A stretch of 16,040 nt of DNA from Acidobacteriota bacterium (GCA_023415725.1 JAEZJR010000066.1:1-16040), one strand, 5' to 3'. Numbered from the stretch's first letter, positions 6,139 through 14,140 are shown. The notes: generated from the letters alone by a model not told the origin. Program-made: numbers and translations.

Positions 6139-6951
6139 TCAAAACGTAGTTTGAATACCCGCGTACGCTATGAAGTGCGGATCACGATCGCGAATGACGC
6201 TGCTGCCGGCCGACATTAAAAGCGTCAGGTGATCGGTCAATTTTGCCCGTGCCCCCAGGTTGTAAACTATTTCGGACTTGCGGAAATGCAACCTCTGACC
6301 GGCTCCGTGTATCTCTCCTAACAATTCTAACCGTTCCTTGAACTCACGGCCGACAACGACCCCGTAGATCATTTCGTCAGGTCCGCGTTTGAATCGGTAC
6401 CCGATGTCCCCGTTTACTCCGAATTTGCCAACCTGCGTTTGCCACTGGAGCGGAATCAGAAATTCCGGTCCCCTGTCCACGATGCCGCGTCGAACTGATG
6501 ACGTCGAATTGTTGAATTCGACCTGCGGGTAGATGGAAAGTGCTACGCGGTGATGCTCGCGTTCATCTCTGAACCGCCAACGAACGCCGATATTAGTATT
6601 TCCTAATCCGCTTATGCTCCGATCCCCGTTTCCCCCTAATATCAGCCATGGTATTTCCACCTTGAGCTGGGTATTGCCGCTCAGGCCATAATTTATGTCT
6701 AACAGAGGCGACCCGTAGACGCGGCCTACAGAACCCCTTTCCATCGTGAAGGAGGTGTTGATCTCCCATTGTCCGCGAGGCACGGTGCCCGTGTCGTCGG
6801 TGATCATCGGTGGGCCGCCCTGCCCCTCCAGACCTGAGCAAAAGGCCAGAATTGAGAACGCCACGAGGACGAGGAAGCGAAATTCTTTCGTCGCCGACGC
6901 GCTCCGCCGTTTCAATGCTATTGCGGTCCGAATGGCCCGTCCCATATTCAA
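6139..6951 (-). CDS. Outer-membrane beta-barrel, MetA-pathway (Phenol_MetA_deg) type
   Basis: This 270-residue protein begins with a basic N-terminus, a hydrophobic signal segment (about 25-38), and GGPPMITDDTGTVPRGQWEIN, a familiar start for mature barrels of the MetA-pathway/transporter family. The rest is alternating beta strands with Gly-rich turns (SPLLDINYGLSGN, GLGNTNIGVRWRF), ending in the terminal Phe expected of outer-membrane proteins. Families of this kind are proposed channels for hydrophobic compounds or are of unknown substrate. The TTG at 6951 has GAGGG 8 bases upstream; the ATG at 6945 is the alternative. The TTG lies one base after the TAA of the upstream COG4705-like gene, so the two are probably translated together and may act as an inner/outer membrane pair. 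Confidence 0.8.
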   Translation of the reverse strand: MNMGRAIRTAIALKRRSASATKEFRFLVLVAFSILAFCSGLEGQGGPPMITDDTGTVPRGQWEINTSFTMERGSVGRVYGSPLLDINYGLSGNTQLKVEIPWLILGGNGDRSISGLGNTNIGVRWRFRDEREHHRVALSIYPQVEFNNSTSSVRRGIVDRGPEFLIPLQWQTQVGKFGVNGDIGYRFKRGPDEMIYGVVVGREFKERLELLGEIHGAGQRLHFRKSEIVYNLGARAKLTDHLTLLMSAGSSVIRDRDPHFIAYAGIQTTF

Positions 6952-6952
6952 T

Positions 6953-7741
6953 TTAATGACCCTCGCTCGCGGGTCGCTGGGGGAAGATGAAGATCAACCC
7001 GACGATCAGAATCATCAGCACGATGGACGCCACCGTTCGACTCAATTCGAGTCCGCCGCTTTTGATCGGCTTGTCGAGAAAATCGCCCACGACAGCCCCC
7101 AGCGGTCGTGTGGTGATGAATGCGATCCAGAACAATATCACTCGCGACAAGTTGGAAAAGTAATAGAGCGCAACGACTACGATTAGTATCCCCCCGAATA
7201 TGGCCGCCGCGCCGAGATAGCCAAGGTCATCATTGTCCGCAACCCAATCTCCTAAAGCGGTCCCAAGCGTCTGCGAGAACATTATCGTGACCCAATAAAA
7301 CATCTCGACCGAAGGGGTCTTTACGGACTCGACCGAAACGCTTCCCGTTGACCAACGCCAAACGGCTAAGGACGCGATGACGAGAAAAAGCAGTATGAGC
7401 GAACCACCCGGGTAACCGACCCCAAGCGACCTGGTTACGTAATCGGCCAGCGTCGTGCCGACTGTCGTGGTCGCCACGATCGTGAACCAGTAAAGGAACG
7501 GATGAAACTTCTTTGCCTTTATCTGGATGATGACGGCGATAAGAAAAATAGCCCCGAAGATGGCCGTGCCAATGAGGTAGCCAGTCCCCGTAGCTTCGTC
7601 CGTGGTTTCGCCGAGCCACGACATCGTCACCGCGTCTCCGCCAGTTTCACCGAGCGTGGTCGCCAGGATCTTGATGATCCAAAATATGAGTGTTACCCGC
7701 GGAACTTTGCTTACCGCGTCTCTGGTGTCAACGTTGGTCAC
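6953..7741 (-). CDS. Four-repeat membrane protein, COG4705-like
   Basis: The 262-residue protein is made of four related two-helix units. Their first helices align without gaps from an aromatic-Trp pair to an Asp 15 residues after the Trp: FWIIKILATTLGETGGD (20-36), YWFTIVATTTVGTTLAD (84-100), YWVTIMFSQTLGTALGD (149-165) and FWIAFITTRPLGAVVGD (204-220). About eight membrane segments result. Four buried TxGxxx(G/A)D motifs around a pseudo-fourfold axis suggest an ion or small-molecule path with D36, D100, D165 and D220 as lining or binding residues; this is inference. It resembles an uncharacterised membrane-anchored protein family (COG4705, from memory). The GTG start at 7741 is supported by GGAGGG 5 bases before it. 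It is 49 bases downstream of the SDR gene on the same strand and one base upstream of the barrel gene. Confidence 0.8.
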   Translation of the reverse strand: MTNVDTRDAVSKVPRVTLIFWIIKILATTLGETGGDAVTMSWLGETTDEATGTGYLIGTAIFGAIFLIAVIIQIKAKKFHPFLYWFTIVATTTVGTTLADYVTRSLGVGYPGGSLILLFLVIASLAVWRWSTGSVSVESVKTPSVEMFYWVTIMFSQTLGTALGDWVADNDDLGYLGAAAIFGGILIVVVALYYFSNLSRVILFWIAFITTRPLGAVVGDFLDKPIKSGGLELSRTVASIVLMILIVGLIFIFPQRPASEGH

Positions 7742-7746
7742 TATAA

Positions 7747-7752
7747 CCCTCC
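7747..7752 (-). promoter_or_regulatory. Ribosome binding site fixing the GTG start of the COG4705-like gene
   Basis: On the minus strand GGAGGG lies 5 bases before the GTG at 7741. It lies in the 49-base gap after the SDR stop, where I see no terminator, so transcription may continue from the SDR gene. Confidence 0.7.
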
Positions 7753-7790
7753 GTTTCTTAACAGTTTAGGAATGTCCGCTTTGGGCCAGC

Positions 7791-8531
7791 TTAAAGTCGG
7801 CTGAGCCGCCCCCCATCCACTCTCATAGCCGCTCCATCAACAAATTTCGCGTCGTCTGACGCAAGGTAGGCGATCGCGGCGGCGATGTCTTCGGGTTTGC
7901 CGACGTCGGTGAGGTTTATGGTCTCGACGCCGGATTTGATGTTTGGATTTTCCCAGAGCATGGGCGTGTCGACAGCGCCGGGCATTATCGCGTTTACGCG
8001 GATGCCGAGCGATTTGCCCTCGAGCGATGCCGAGCGTGTGAGAGATATCAAGGCCGCTTTCGCCGCGGCGTATGAAGTGACAAGGGGCGTTGTTTCGACG
8101 GCGTGGACGCTAGAGACATTAACGATCACGCCGCCGTTATTCATCTTCAGGAACGCCTGCTTGGTGAAATAGAAAGCTCCAAGCAGGTCGACATTGAGGA
8201 CCTTCAAGAAGTCTTCGCCGGTGTGCTCAGTGATGCGTTTGAAGACCATCACGCCCGCATTGTTGACGACGATGTCGATCTTCCCGAAGCGCTCGACCGC
8301 CGCTTCAACGGCTCGTACGACCGCGGCTTCGTCGGCGACGTTGCAAGCTGCGGCGAAGGCGTCCGGGGCTCCGGCTTGCCTGGCGGTTTCGGCCGCAGCA
8401 TCACCCTTTTCCTGTTCCAGGTCGGCGATCACGATGAGAGCTCCCTCCGAACCGAGCCGCTGAACCGTGGCGAGGCCGATGCCGCTGGCGGCACCGGTTA
8501 CGATGGCGACCTTTCCGTCGAAGCGTTTCAT
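7791..8531 (-). CDS. Classical short-chain dehydrogenase/reductase (SDR)
   Basis: This 246-residue protein is a complete classical SDR, an NAD(P)-dependent oxidoreductase. It shows the cofactor loop TGAASGIG (12-19), NNAG (90-93), catalytic N113, S140 or S141, Y154 and K158 (YAAAK), and MPGAVDTPM near 183-191. The D37 after the second strand (IAD) favours NAD over NADP by family rules. The substrate cannot be read; glucose 1-dehydrogenase, sugar and 3-oxoacyl reductases share this form. The ATG at 8531 is set by an ATGA overlap with the stop of the upstream GH1-like gene, showing translational coupling. A sugar or glycoside product of that enzyme is therefore a reasonable substrate guess. An upstream in-frame extension inside the GH1 gene is rejected, since it precedes the normal SDR first strand (KVAIVTG). 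Confidence 0.9.
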   Translation of the reverse strand: MKRFDGKVAIVTGAASGIGLATVQRLGSEGALIVIADLEQEKGDAAAETARQAGAPDAFAAACNVADEAAVVRAVEAAVERFGKIDIVVNNAGVMVFKRITEHTGEDFLKVLNVDLLGAFYFTKQAFLKMNNGGVIVNVSSVHAVETTPLVTSYAAAKAALISLTRSASLEGKSLGIRVNAIMPGAVDTPMLWENPNIKSGVETINLTDVGKPEDIAAAIAYLASDDAKFVDGAAMRVDGGRLSRL

Positions 8532-9853
8532 ACCCTTGTGGATACCCCCGTGTCGTCCGTCGGTACGGGCTGGATCCGTCTGGCCCTTTCCTCCTGGCGT
8601 TCCGCGTCCTCGGGGCATTCTTCGTATTCTGACGGCATCTTAACGGGAACCTGCAGGCAGACGCTCTGAGCGGGCAGAACGTCCCGCCAGTCACTGATGA
8701 GCTGCTTGTACTTTCGGCCGGCCGCGCGGATCTTTCGGTCCATGTCATATAGGCCCACCGGGTCGATGTTCCCGTTCACTTCACGCAGAGCAACATCCCA
8801 ATCAACCTGGTCGATCAACGAATACCACGTAAATCCGACGACCGGAATGCCGTCGTTCCGCACGCGAAGCACGTTTGCCCATTGCTTCCAGAGCCAGTCG
8901 GCCGCCTCGTTGCCGAGCGGCCCCTCGCGAAGGTTGGTTTCGGTGTGCATCACGGGGAGTTTGTAGCGGTCGTAGTAATGCCAGGTGATCTCGTCATAGC
9001 CAAAAACCTCACCCGAAGCCCGGGTGGTGCCGTCCGCATGAACAAGGTGCTCGTTGGTCATGTAATAGTCGTTCCCCATGATGCAGTGCTGCTTGAACCG
9101 GTTCTCGAGGAAGAAATGATATTCCTCCCGGGTCAGACCGTTGTCCATCAGGTACTCGTACATCTCCGACTCGATCCTGCGGCCATAGTTGAGATCCAGT
9201 GAAAGAAAACGTTTTTGATTAAGTATCTCCGCTGGCCCGATCGCTGCGGGGTTTTCCGCGTGGAAGTACTCGGATGATTCGCTCTGAATGAAGATCGCGT
9301 CAGGGCGGACCTCAAGTATCGCCTTCATCGCGAGGACGTTCGCCTTGACGAGATTGTTGAGCGCCCTGACGAACGCCCGATCGCTGGATAATTGTTCGTT
9401 CCACCAGCCGTACTGTGCGGAGAACATCGCGCAGATGAACATCTCGTTGACTGGGGTGTACAACTGGATCCAGGGGTATCGCTTTGCGAATTCGCGTGCG
9501 TAATCGGCGAAATGAGCCGGAAAGTCGGGATTCTGAAAATCGCCGATCCAGTCCGGCACGCCGAAATGGCAGAGATCGGCGATCGGGGCAATATCGAGCT
9601 GTTTAAGCCGCTCAAATGCGAGGTCTGAGAATTCCCAATCGTACTTATCCGGGCCGATGTGCACTGTATAGAGCGGTACTCCGTACCTCAAAAAATGAAT
9701 GCCGGTATCGCAGACGAGTTGGAAGTCTTCCTCCCAACGCTTGTAATGCTTGCAGCTCTCGAATTGGTCGACCCGCGTGCGGCCGCCGTCGATCGTTGGC
9801 GTACTATTCTCAATGCCTGTAGCGAAAAGGAAAGGCGGTCTAAGCCCGGACAT
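8528..9853 (-). CDS. Glycoside hydrolase family 1-like protein
   Basis: This 441-residue protein keeps the GH1 (beta-glucosidase) landmarks. The entry segment is FLFATGIENSTPTI (8-21). TPVNE carries the acid/base glutamate E137. GNDYY (260-264) recalls the GxNYY segment. HTETN carries the likely nucleophile E305 in place of the usual TENG. FTWYSLIDQVDW (341-352) matches the family WSLxDNFEW stretch. All active-site parts are present, so a retaining glycosidase is likely. The divergent motifs and the lack of a signal peptide point to an unusual cytoplasmic subfamily. The C-terminal 45 residues are charged and unlike GH1. I chose the ATG at 9853, because GGAG lies 9 bases upstream; the ATG at 9868 and TTG at 9937 would extend it by 5 and 28 residues. 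The ATGA overlap with the SDR gene suggests that both act on one substrate. Confidence 0.87.
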   Translation of the reverse strand: MSGLRPPFLFATGIENSTPTIDGGRTRVDQFESCKHYKRWEEDFQLVCDTGIHFLRYGVPLYTVHIGPDKYDWEFSDLAFERLKQLDIAPIADLCHFGVPDWIGDFQNPDFPAHFADYAREFAKRYPWIQLYTPVNEMFICAMFSAQYGWWNEQLSSDRAFVRALNNLVKANVLAMKAILEVRPDAIFIQSESSEYFHAENPAAIGPAEILNQKRFLSLDLNYGRRIESEMYEYLMDNGLTREEYHFFLENRFKQHCIMGNDYYMTNEHLVHADGTTRASGEVFGYDEITWHYYDRYKLPVMHTETNLREGPLGNEAADWLWKQWANVLRVRNDGIPVVGFTWYSLIDQVDWDVALREVNGNIDPVGLYDMDRKIRAAGRKYKQLISDWRDVLPAQSVCLQVPVKMPSEYEECPEDAERQEERARRIQPVPTDDTGVSTRV

Positions 9854-10058
9854 GCCAGAATTCTCCATTCTCGACTTTGTATCGTACGGTCCAAAGGTTC
9901 CGTAGTGCAGCCGACAATCGGTAGGAAGTGCGTTCAACGATCGTGGTGGCGGTCGACACTAATGTAAGAATAGTTTTGTCGGGTGGGGTGGCTAAACGTC
10001 GCAAGTGAGAATTTTCCTTCCGCCGGGGTTGGAATGGAGCAATTTGGCAAACTGTTGA

Positions 10059-10117
10059 AAACAGGGGCTTTGTCTGTCCCATCGAGCGATGGGACAAGCG
10101 GGGGACAAACAGGGGAC
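10059..10117. repeat. Palindrome with 11-bp-spaced GGGAC repeats
   Basis: GTCCCATCG (10076-10084) is complementary to CGATGGGAC (10087-10095) with a 2-base centre. GGGAC begins at 10091, 10102 and 10113, exactly 11 bp apart, about one helical turn. AAACAGGGG occurs on either side of the palindrome (10059-10067 and 10107-10115, the second within ACAAACAGGGGAC). Repeats on one face of the helix suit cooperative binding of a regulator to the Tes-like or GH1-like promoter. Confidence 0.5.
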
Positions 10118-10200
10118 GAGGATTTGCTTCAAAGACGTTTATGCCTTGCGAACGAAAGACTTGCAGACGAACGACTGACCTTATCGCGGTCTGAGGGTAT

Positions 10201-10228
10201 TTGTAATTCGACACTGAGTTGATAAAGT
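10201..10228 (+). promoter_or_regulatory. Weak candidate promoter of the Tes-like gene
   Basis: TTGTAA (10201-10206) and TAAAGT (10223-10228) are 16 bases apart, each matching the sigma70 consensus at 4 of 6 positions. The leader would be about 30 bases. The GGGAC repeats lie 84 or more bases upstream. The ATG at 10268 has no clear Shine-Dalgarno, only GGCGAA at about 10255-10260. Confidence 0.25.
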
Positions 10229-10267
10229 AACAAAGGCCTTTCCGAGGGCCGGACGGCGAATAAATAT

Positions 10268-12223
10268 ATGTTCAGCGATAACTTCCGCAGAGGCGAAGGA
10301 AAGGGAAGTGGCAAGGCCGGATCTAAAGCGGTCTCCAAACTGGCCGATATCGGCTGGAAGGCTTTTCAAGCGGTCAATTCCGCGTTGCCGGAAGGGAAAT
10401 CAATTCAGCCTCAATGGGCTGCCGAGCCGCTGCTGAAATCCTACGAACGCACGGCGCCACCGCTCGGGTTCCCGCGCGAGACCGATTCGCTCTGCCCAGC
10501 CTGCGTCAAGTCGGTGAGGACCGGCGTCATCTCAGGCGATATCCCGTTGGACATCTTGATGCACTCGCATCCTGGCGAGGTCAAGGCGCAGATCGTCGAG
10601 GAGAACGGCCAGGTCATTATGCGGAAGACCTGCCCGACCCACGGGGAATTCGAGGACGTGCTGGCGACGGACGCACGCTTCCTTGAACGCATCGAATCGC
10701 TTTTCTTCGGGCGAGATTTCAGATCTGCCGAGGACTCGCACGTGCATCACCACGGCACGTCGGATATTAAATTCGGCCGAGGAGCCGTGTTGACGGTTGA
10801 CTTGACCAATCGCTGCAACATGATGTGCAATCCGTGCTTCATGGACGCCAACCAGGTCGGGTACGTGCACGAGCCGACATTCGAGGACACGAAGGCGATC
10901 CTAGACCGTGCGGTTTCGTTCAAGCCGCGTCGGCAGATCATCATCCTTTTCTCGGGTGGGGAACCGACACTTTCGCCGCACTTCCTCGACGCGGTCGCTT
11001 ACGCTAAAAAGATCGGCTTTTACCGCATCCTCGCCGCGACGAACGGAATCCGCTACGCGGAGGATATTGAATTCTGCAAGGCCGCAAAGGCAGCGGGCCA
11101 ACACGGTGTTTACCTGCAGTTCGACGGGACCAACGAGGAAGACAACAAACACCGCGGCGTCGGGAACCTCTTCGACGTGAAGCTGAAGGCGATCGAGAAT
11201 CTCGCTTCGGTCGGCATCAAGGTCACGCTCGTCACGACGATCGTCAATTCCTGGAACAACCAGGGCATCGGCAGCATCGTGAAGTTCGCCGCCGAGAATA
11301 TCGACAAGGTGCAGACGATCGCGTTCCAGCCCGTTTCGTTTACCGGCCGCGATGAGGATATCTCCGACGCAGACAGGCAGAAGCAGCGATACACCCTAGC
11401 CGGGATGACGCACGATCTGAAGGACCAGCTAGGCGGCGTGCTGGAGCCGATGCGGGATTGGTTCCCGCTTTCGAGCTATTCGGCATTCACGAGCGTGATG
11501 GATATGCTGCAGGGGGCGGATGCTCCGTGGGGTTGGTCGTCTTGCAACTGCCACCCGAACTGCGGGATCTTCACCTTGGTCGTCGTCAACAAGAAGACCA
11601 ACGAGATGAGATCGCTTTTCGAGTTCTTCAACTACGAGCAGTTCATGAAGGACGTCGCGAAGATCACCGACACAGCTCGCGGCAAAAAGCTCACGATGGC
11701 GCAACTCGCGATGGCGATCATGCGCAATTACGACGCGGGCAAAGCGCCCGAGGGCTTCCCGATCTCACAGATCATAAATCTCTTCAAACCGTCATCTGCC
11801 ACCTCGAACTCGGACCGGAACGACCGCATGAAGGCCGAAAAGAGCGAAGAAGACGTGTGGCGAGTGCTGTGCGTTGAGGGGATGTGGTTCCAGGACCTTT
11901 TCACTTACGACTTCCGCCGCACGGAGATGTGCGTGATCCCGTACGGTACGCAGGAGGGCGAGATCTCGTTCTGTGCGTACAACACGGGTGTGGGCTGGCG
12001 GCAGATCATTGAGGAGATGCACAAGACGGCTGCACTTTCCGACTGGTACAAGGATCACGGCCGCCATTCCGTCTATGCTAAGGGTAAAAACGTCCCCGGC
12101 ATCGGCAAGACACGCAGCCTGAGCCTGCCCGTGATTGCGAAGTTGCTGGAGGAGGATCTGGATAGACCTTCGGTGACGCCTTACTTGGTCGAGACCGAAG
12201 AGACCGAGACCTTAGGCGTTTGA
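10268..12223 (+). CDS. Radical SAM protein, tetraether lipid synthase (Tes/MJ0619) family
   Basis: This 651-residue protein has the layout of tetraether synthase. Residues 1-70 are a basic, poorly conserved extension. CPAC (76-79) plus CPTHG (122-126) form the N-terminal metal-ribbon module. The radical SAM core starts at DLTNRCNMMCNPC, with C183, C187 and C190 (CX3CX2C) for the [4Fe-4S] cluster, followed by FSGGEPT (228-234) for SAM. The C-terminal half carries CNCHPNC (C426, C428, C432) and C535, C555 and C569 (FCAYN), placed where Tes has its auxiliary Fe-S clusters. Archaeal Tes couples the tails of two lipids by C-C bond formation. The reaction here could be joining iso-branched acyl tails into diabolic acid-type lipids; this is inference. 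It is longer than MJ0619 (about 500). It has no membrane helix. It has its own control region and converges on the GT39 gene 15 bases away. Confidence 0.85.
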   Translation: MFSDNFRRGEGKGSGKAGSKAVSKLADIGWKAFQAVNSALPEGKSIQPQWAAEPLLKSYERTAPPLGFPRETDSLCPACVKSVRTGVISGDIPLDILMHSHPGEVKAQIVEENGQVIMRKTCPTHGEFEDVLATDARFLERIESLFFGRDFRSAEDSHVHHHGTSDIKFGRGAVLTVDLTNRCNMMCNPCFMDANQVGYVHEPTFEDTKAILDRAVSFKPRRQIIILFSGGEPTLSPHFLDAVAYAKKIGFYRILAATNGIRYAEDIEFCKAAKAAGQHGVYLQFDGTNEEDNKHRGVGNLFDVKLKAIENLASVGIKVTLVTTIVNSWNNQGIGSIVKFAAENIDKVQTIAFQPVSFTGRDEDISDADRQKQRYTLAGMTHDLKDQLGGVLEPMRDWFPLSSYSAFTSVMDMLQGADAPWGWSSCNCHPNCGIFTLVVVNKKTNEMRSLFEFFNYEQFMKDVAKITDTARGKKLTMAQLAMAIMRNYDAGKAPEGFPISQIINLFKPSSATSNSDRNDRMKAEKSEEDVWRVLCVEGMWFQDLFTYDFRRTEMCVIPYGTQEGEISFCAYNTGVGWRQIIEEMHKTAALSDWYKDHGRHSVYAKGKNVPGIGKTRSLSLPVIAKLLEEDLDRPSVTPYLVETEETETLGV

Positions 12224-12238
12224 TCTAATTTTGGAGGG

Positions 12239-13912
12239 CTAAGGGCGTTCGCTTGCGATCGCTCTCAGAACTTCAGCTTCTGGTTCATCTAATTTATAAA
12301 TTCTCGCCGATTCGATATCCCCGAGGTGCGTTGTTGCCGTCGGGGATGTTTCATTAAGGGCACTGAGATAATCCGAGTTGCTCTTATATCTTCTGCCCTT
12401 AGCCGTGATGACGAAATCACCCTCTCGTAACGATCTGACTGACCCCTTGTCCGAGAGGGATACGGATCTGAGGTCGCCGCGGCCCGCCTTTTTTAGATAG
12501 TGCTCGAGAAGCGTGGGGGTCTCGTTTGCGACCGTAGCATTCGGCTCGGCGATTTCGGCGATGCGTCGGGCTATCTCGGCGCCGCTCGCGTCGTAGAACT
12601 CGTCGTGGGGGAAAGCGGTGCCCTCGCGACCAGCGCCTAGTAGGTTAATGTGAAGCCGGTAGTGCGGTGCGGCGTCGATGGAGCTTCGCAGAGAACTTCC
12701 GACCGTGATGAGCACTAAGCAGACCGCCGCAAGTTTTCCGGACTGGCCGTTGAGCATCGACGCGATCCATGAGGCCGCCCACGTGAGTCCCACTGCGGCG
12801 ATGATCAGAATGATCGGTTCGGCGACCGTGAAATACCTGGTGAATTTTCCGCCGAGGAACGTGAACGGCAGGAACCACATGAATGCCCAAAGTAAAATGA
12901 AATACCGGCCATCGCCCAACTTCCTTCGGAACATCAGCGGGATGCCTATCAAGAAAAACAGCAGCGTTACGATAGGCGTCTTCAGTAGGATGAAAACGTA
13001 GTAGAAGTACCACGGCACACCGTTCAACCAAGCGCTCATACGGTTTTGATAGAGCGTGCCGAGGAACTCATAGCTGTCATGCCCGATGCGATTTTCGGTA
13101 CCGAAAGTGAGCATCTCGCGCCATGTTTGCGGGAGAAGGATGGTCGGGTTGCAGATCAGGAAACCTGTGCCCATTATGATGAAGAATATCAGCCAACGTT
13201 TAGTGCCGAGTTTCCATTTGTGACCGGGAAACGCGAGGACGACGTTGTAGCCCAAGCTGATCGCGAGCAGATGCGGCAGGTATTTGGAAGCGATCATCGA
13301 ACCGAAGAAAAAGGCAGCGATGCAGGCGTATTTGATCCAGCCTGCTTCCCCGCGCTCAGCGCCCGTTTGGCCTCGGATCCAGAATACGTTCGCCAGAAGA
13401 AAGAAGAACAGAAGGAAGCTGTCCTCCTTGGCGACCCGGTCAAAACCCACTGCGGAGGGGTCTACCGCCCAGAGCACGGCGGCGATCAAGCCAGGCCACG
13501 TGCCGAACAATTGCGAAACGAGAAGGAATAGCAGAAGTGCGGTGAAGGTGCCGAAGAGCGCTGTCGGGAATCTCAATGACGCTTCTTCGGAGATCGCGGC
13601 CGATGGGCGGGCGGCGGCGTTCCATTTCTCGGCGACGAAGACGCTTGCGGTCTGGAGGCCCTTCATCAGGAAAGGATGTTCACCGTTGCGGCCGGTCAGG
13701 CCGTTGGCGCGGTATTCCGAGACAGTCTGCAGTTTGTTGAATTCGTCCTCGCCGAGGCTTTCGCGGCCGAGTTGATAGGTACGCAGGCTGAAGCCGATCG
13801 CGAGGATCGCGGTGAGGACGATCCACACCGTGGCCTTAGAGACCTGCGGGAGTCCCGACGAACGGAATTTTTCGGGAAAGATCGCTGCTGTTGTTTGCGG
13901 TTGTATCCTCAA
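12239..13912 (-). CDS. PMT/GT39-type (ArnT-like) membrane glycosyltransferase
   Basis: This 557-residue inner-membrane protein is of the GT-C fold. One helix (about 28-44) is followed by the periplasmic acidic motif LGEDEFNKLQ (E55, D56, E57), then GEHPFLMKG. A further loop has AVDPSAVGFDRVAKEDSF, as in PMT_2 proteins that use polyprenyl-phosphate sugars, and GGKFTRYFTVAEP comes before the last helices. About ten helices are followed by a periplasmic tail of about 140 residues. It should transfer a sugar from a lipid carrier to a protein or lipid acceptor at the outer face of the inner membrane; donor and acceptor are unknown. The TTG at 13912 is the only early start and has no clear Shine-Dalgarno. 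The stop lies 15 bases from the Tes-like stop (convergent), with no terminator visible between them. Confidence 0.87.
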   Translation of the reverse strand: MRIQPQTTAAIFPEKFRSSGLPQVSKATVWIVLTAILAIGFSLRTYQLGRESLGEDEFNKLQTVSEYRANGLTGRNGEHPFLMKGLQTASVFVAEKWNAAARPSAAISEEASLRFPTALFGTFTALLLFLLVSQLFGTWPGLIAAVLWAVDPSAVGFDRVAKEDSFLLFFFLLANVFWIRGQTGAERGEAGWIKYACIAAFFFGSMIASKYLPHLLAISLGYNVVLAFPGHKWKLGTKRWLIFFIIMGTGFLICNPTILLPQTWREMLTFGTENRIGHDSYEFLGTLYQNRMSAWLNGVPWYFYYVFILLKTPIVTLLFFLIGIPLMFRRKLGDGRYFILLWAFMWFLPFTFLGGKFTRYFTVAEPIILIIAAVGLTWAASWIASMLNGQSGKLAAVCLVLITVGSSLRSSIDAAPHYRLHINLLGAGREGTAFPHDEFYDASGAEIARRIAEIAEPNATVANETPTLLEHYLKKAGRGDLRSVSLSDKGSVRSLREGDFVITAKGRRYKSNSDYLSALNETSPTATTHLGDIESARIYKLDEPEAEVLRAIASERP

Positions 13913-13975
13913 TTCGTTCGTTGAGATCGCTCGATTGACGTGTCTTTATGGGTATCTTATGTTAACAGGAAGTTT

Positions 13976-14140
13976 ATGGTACTACGGTTGGTCGCTGCAG
14001 CCTTGATCGGAATTTGGATCGTTCTCGTTTTGATCGGGAAGTCGGGTTTCGTTCATGTTTTGCTCCTTACGGGTTTGGGAGTGGCTTTCGTAGACGGGCT
14101 CTACGAAATCAGGGCGAGAACGCCTGCTGACGAAGGCTGA
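13976..14140 (+). CDS. 54-residue membrane peptide, lmo0937/DUF5670-like
   Basis: The ATG at 13976 has AGGA 5 bases upstream. The product is almost wholly membrane: LVAAALIGIWIVLVLIGK, then GFVHVLLLTGLGVAFVDGLYE, ending in a charged RARTPADEG. Two short helices separated by a Gly, with a His at the second helix start, recall the small lmo0937-family (DUF5670) proteins, whose function is unknown and which often respond to stress. A GTG at 13940 could add 12 residues but has no ribosome binding site. Its TGA is directly adjacent to the TGA of the convergent flippase-like gene, the two stops forming TGATCA. Confidence 0.7.
   Translation: MVLRLVAAALIGIWIVLVLIGKSGFVHVLLLTGLGVAFVDGLYEIRARTPADEG

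Larger units (their letters stand above)
9854..10267. other. Divergent intergenic control region (414 bases)
   Basis: This gap separates the minus-strand GH1-like gene from the plus-strand Tes-like gene. It holds a GGAG Shine-Dalgarno for the GH1-like gene at its left edge, a repeat and palindrome cluster at 10059-10117, and a weak plus-strand promoter candidate at 10201-10228. No gene is convincing here. A 124-codon minus-strand frame runs through it but has no family resemblance. Confidence 0.6.

Noticed and set aside
8532..8618. Longer N-terminus for the SDR protein
   Set aside because: The extra residues lie before the normal first strand of the fold, and the ATGA overlap at 8528-8531 gives a natural start.
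9854..9937. Longer N-terminus for the GH1-like protein (TTG at 9937 or ATG at 9868)
   Set aside because: Only the ATG at 9853 has a well-spaced GGAG, and the GH1 fold begins a few residues after it.
9840..10214. A 124-codon minus-strand open frame spanning the GH1-Tes gap
   Set aside because: No ribosome binding site, no family resemblance, and it overlaps the start of the GH1-like gene in another frame.
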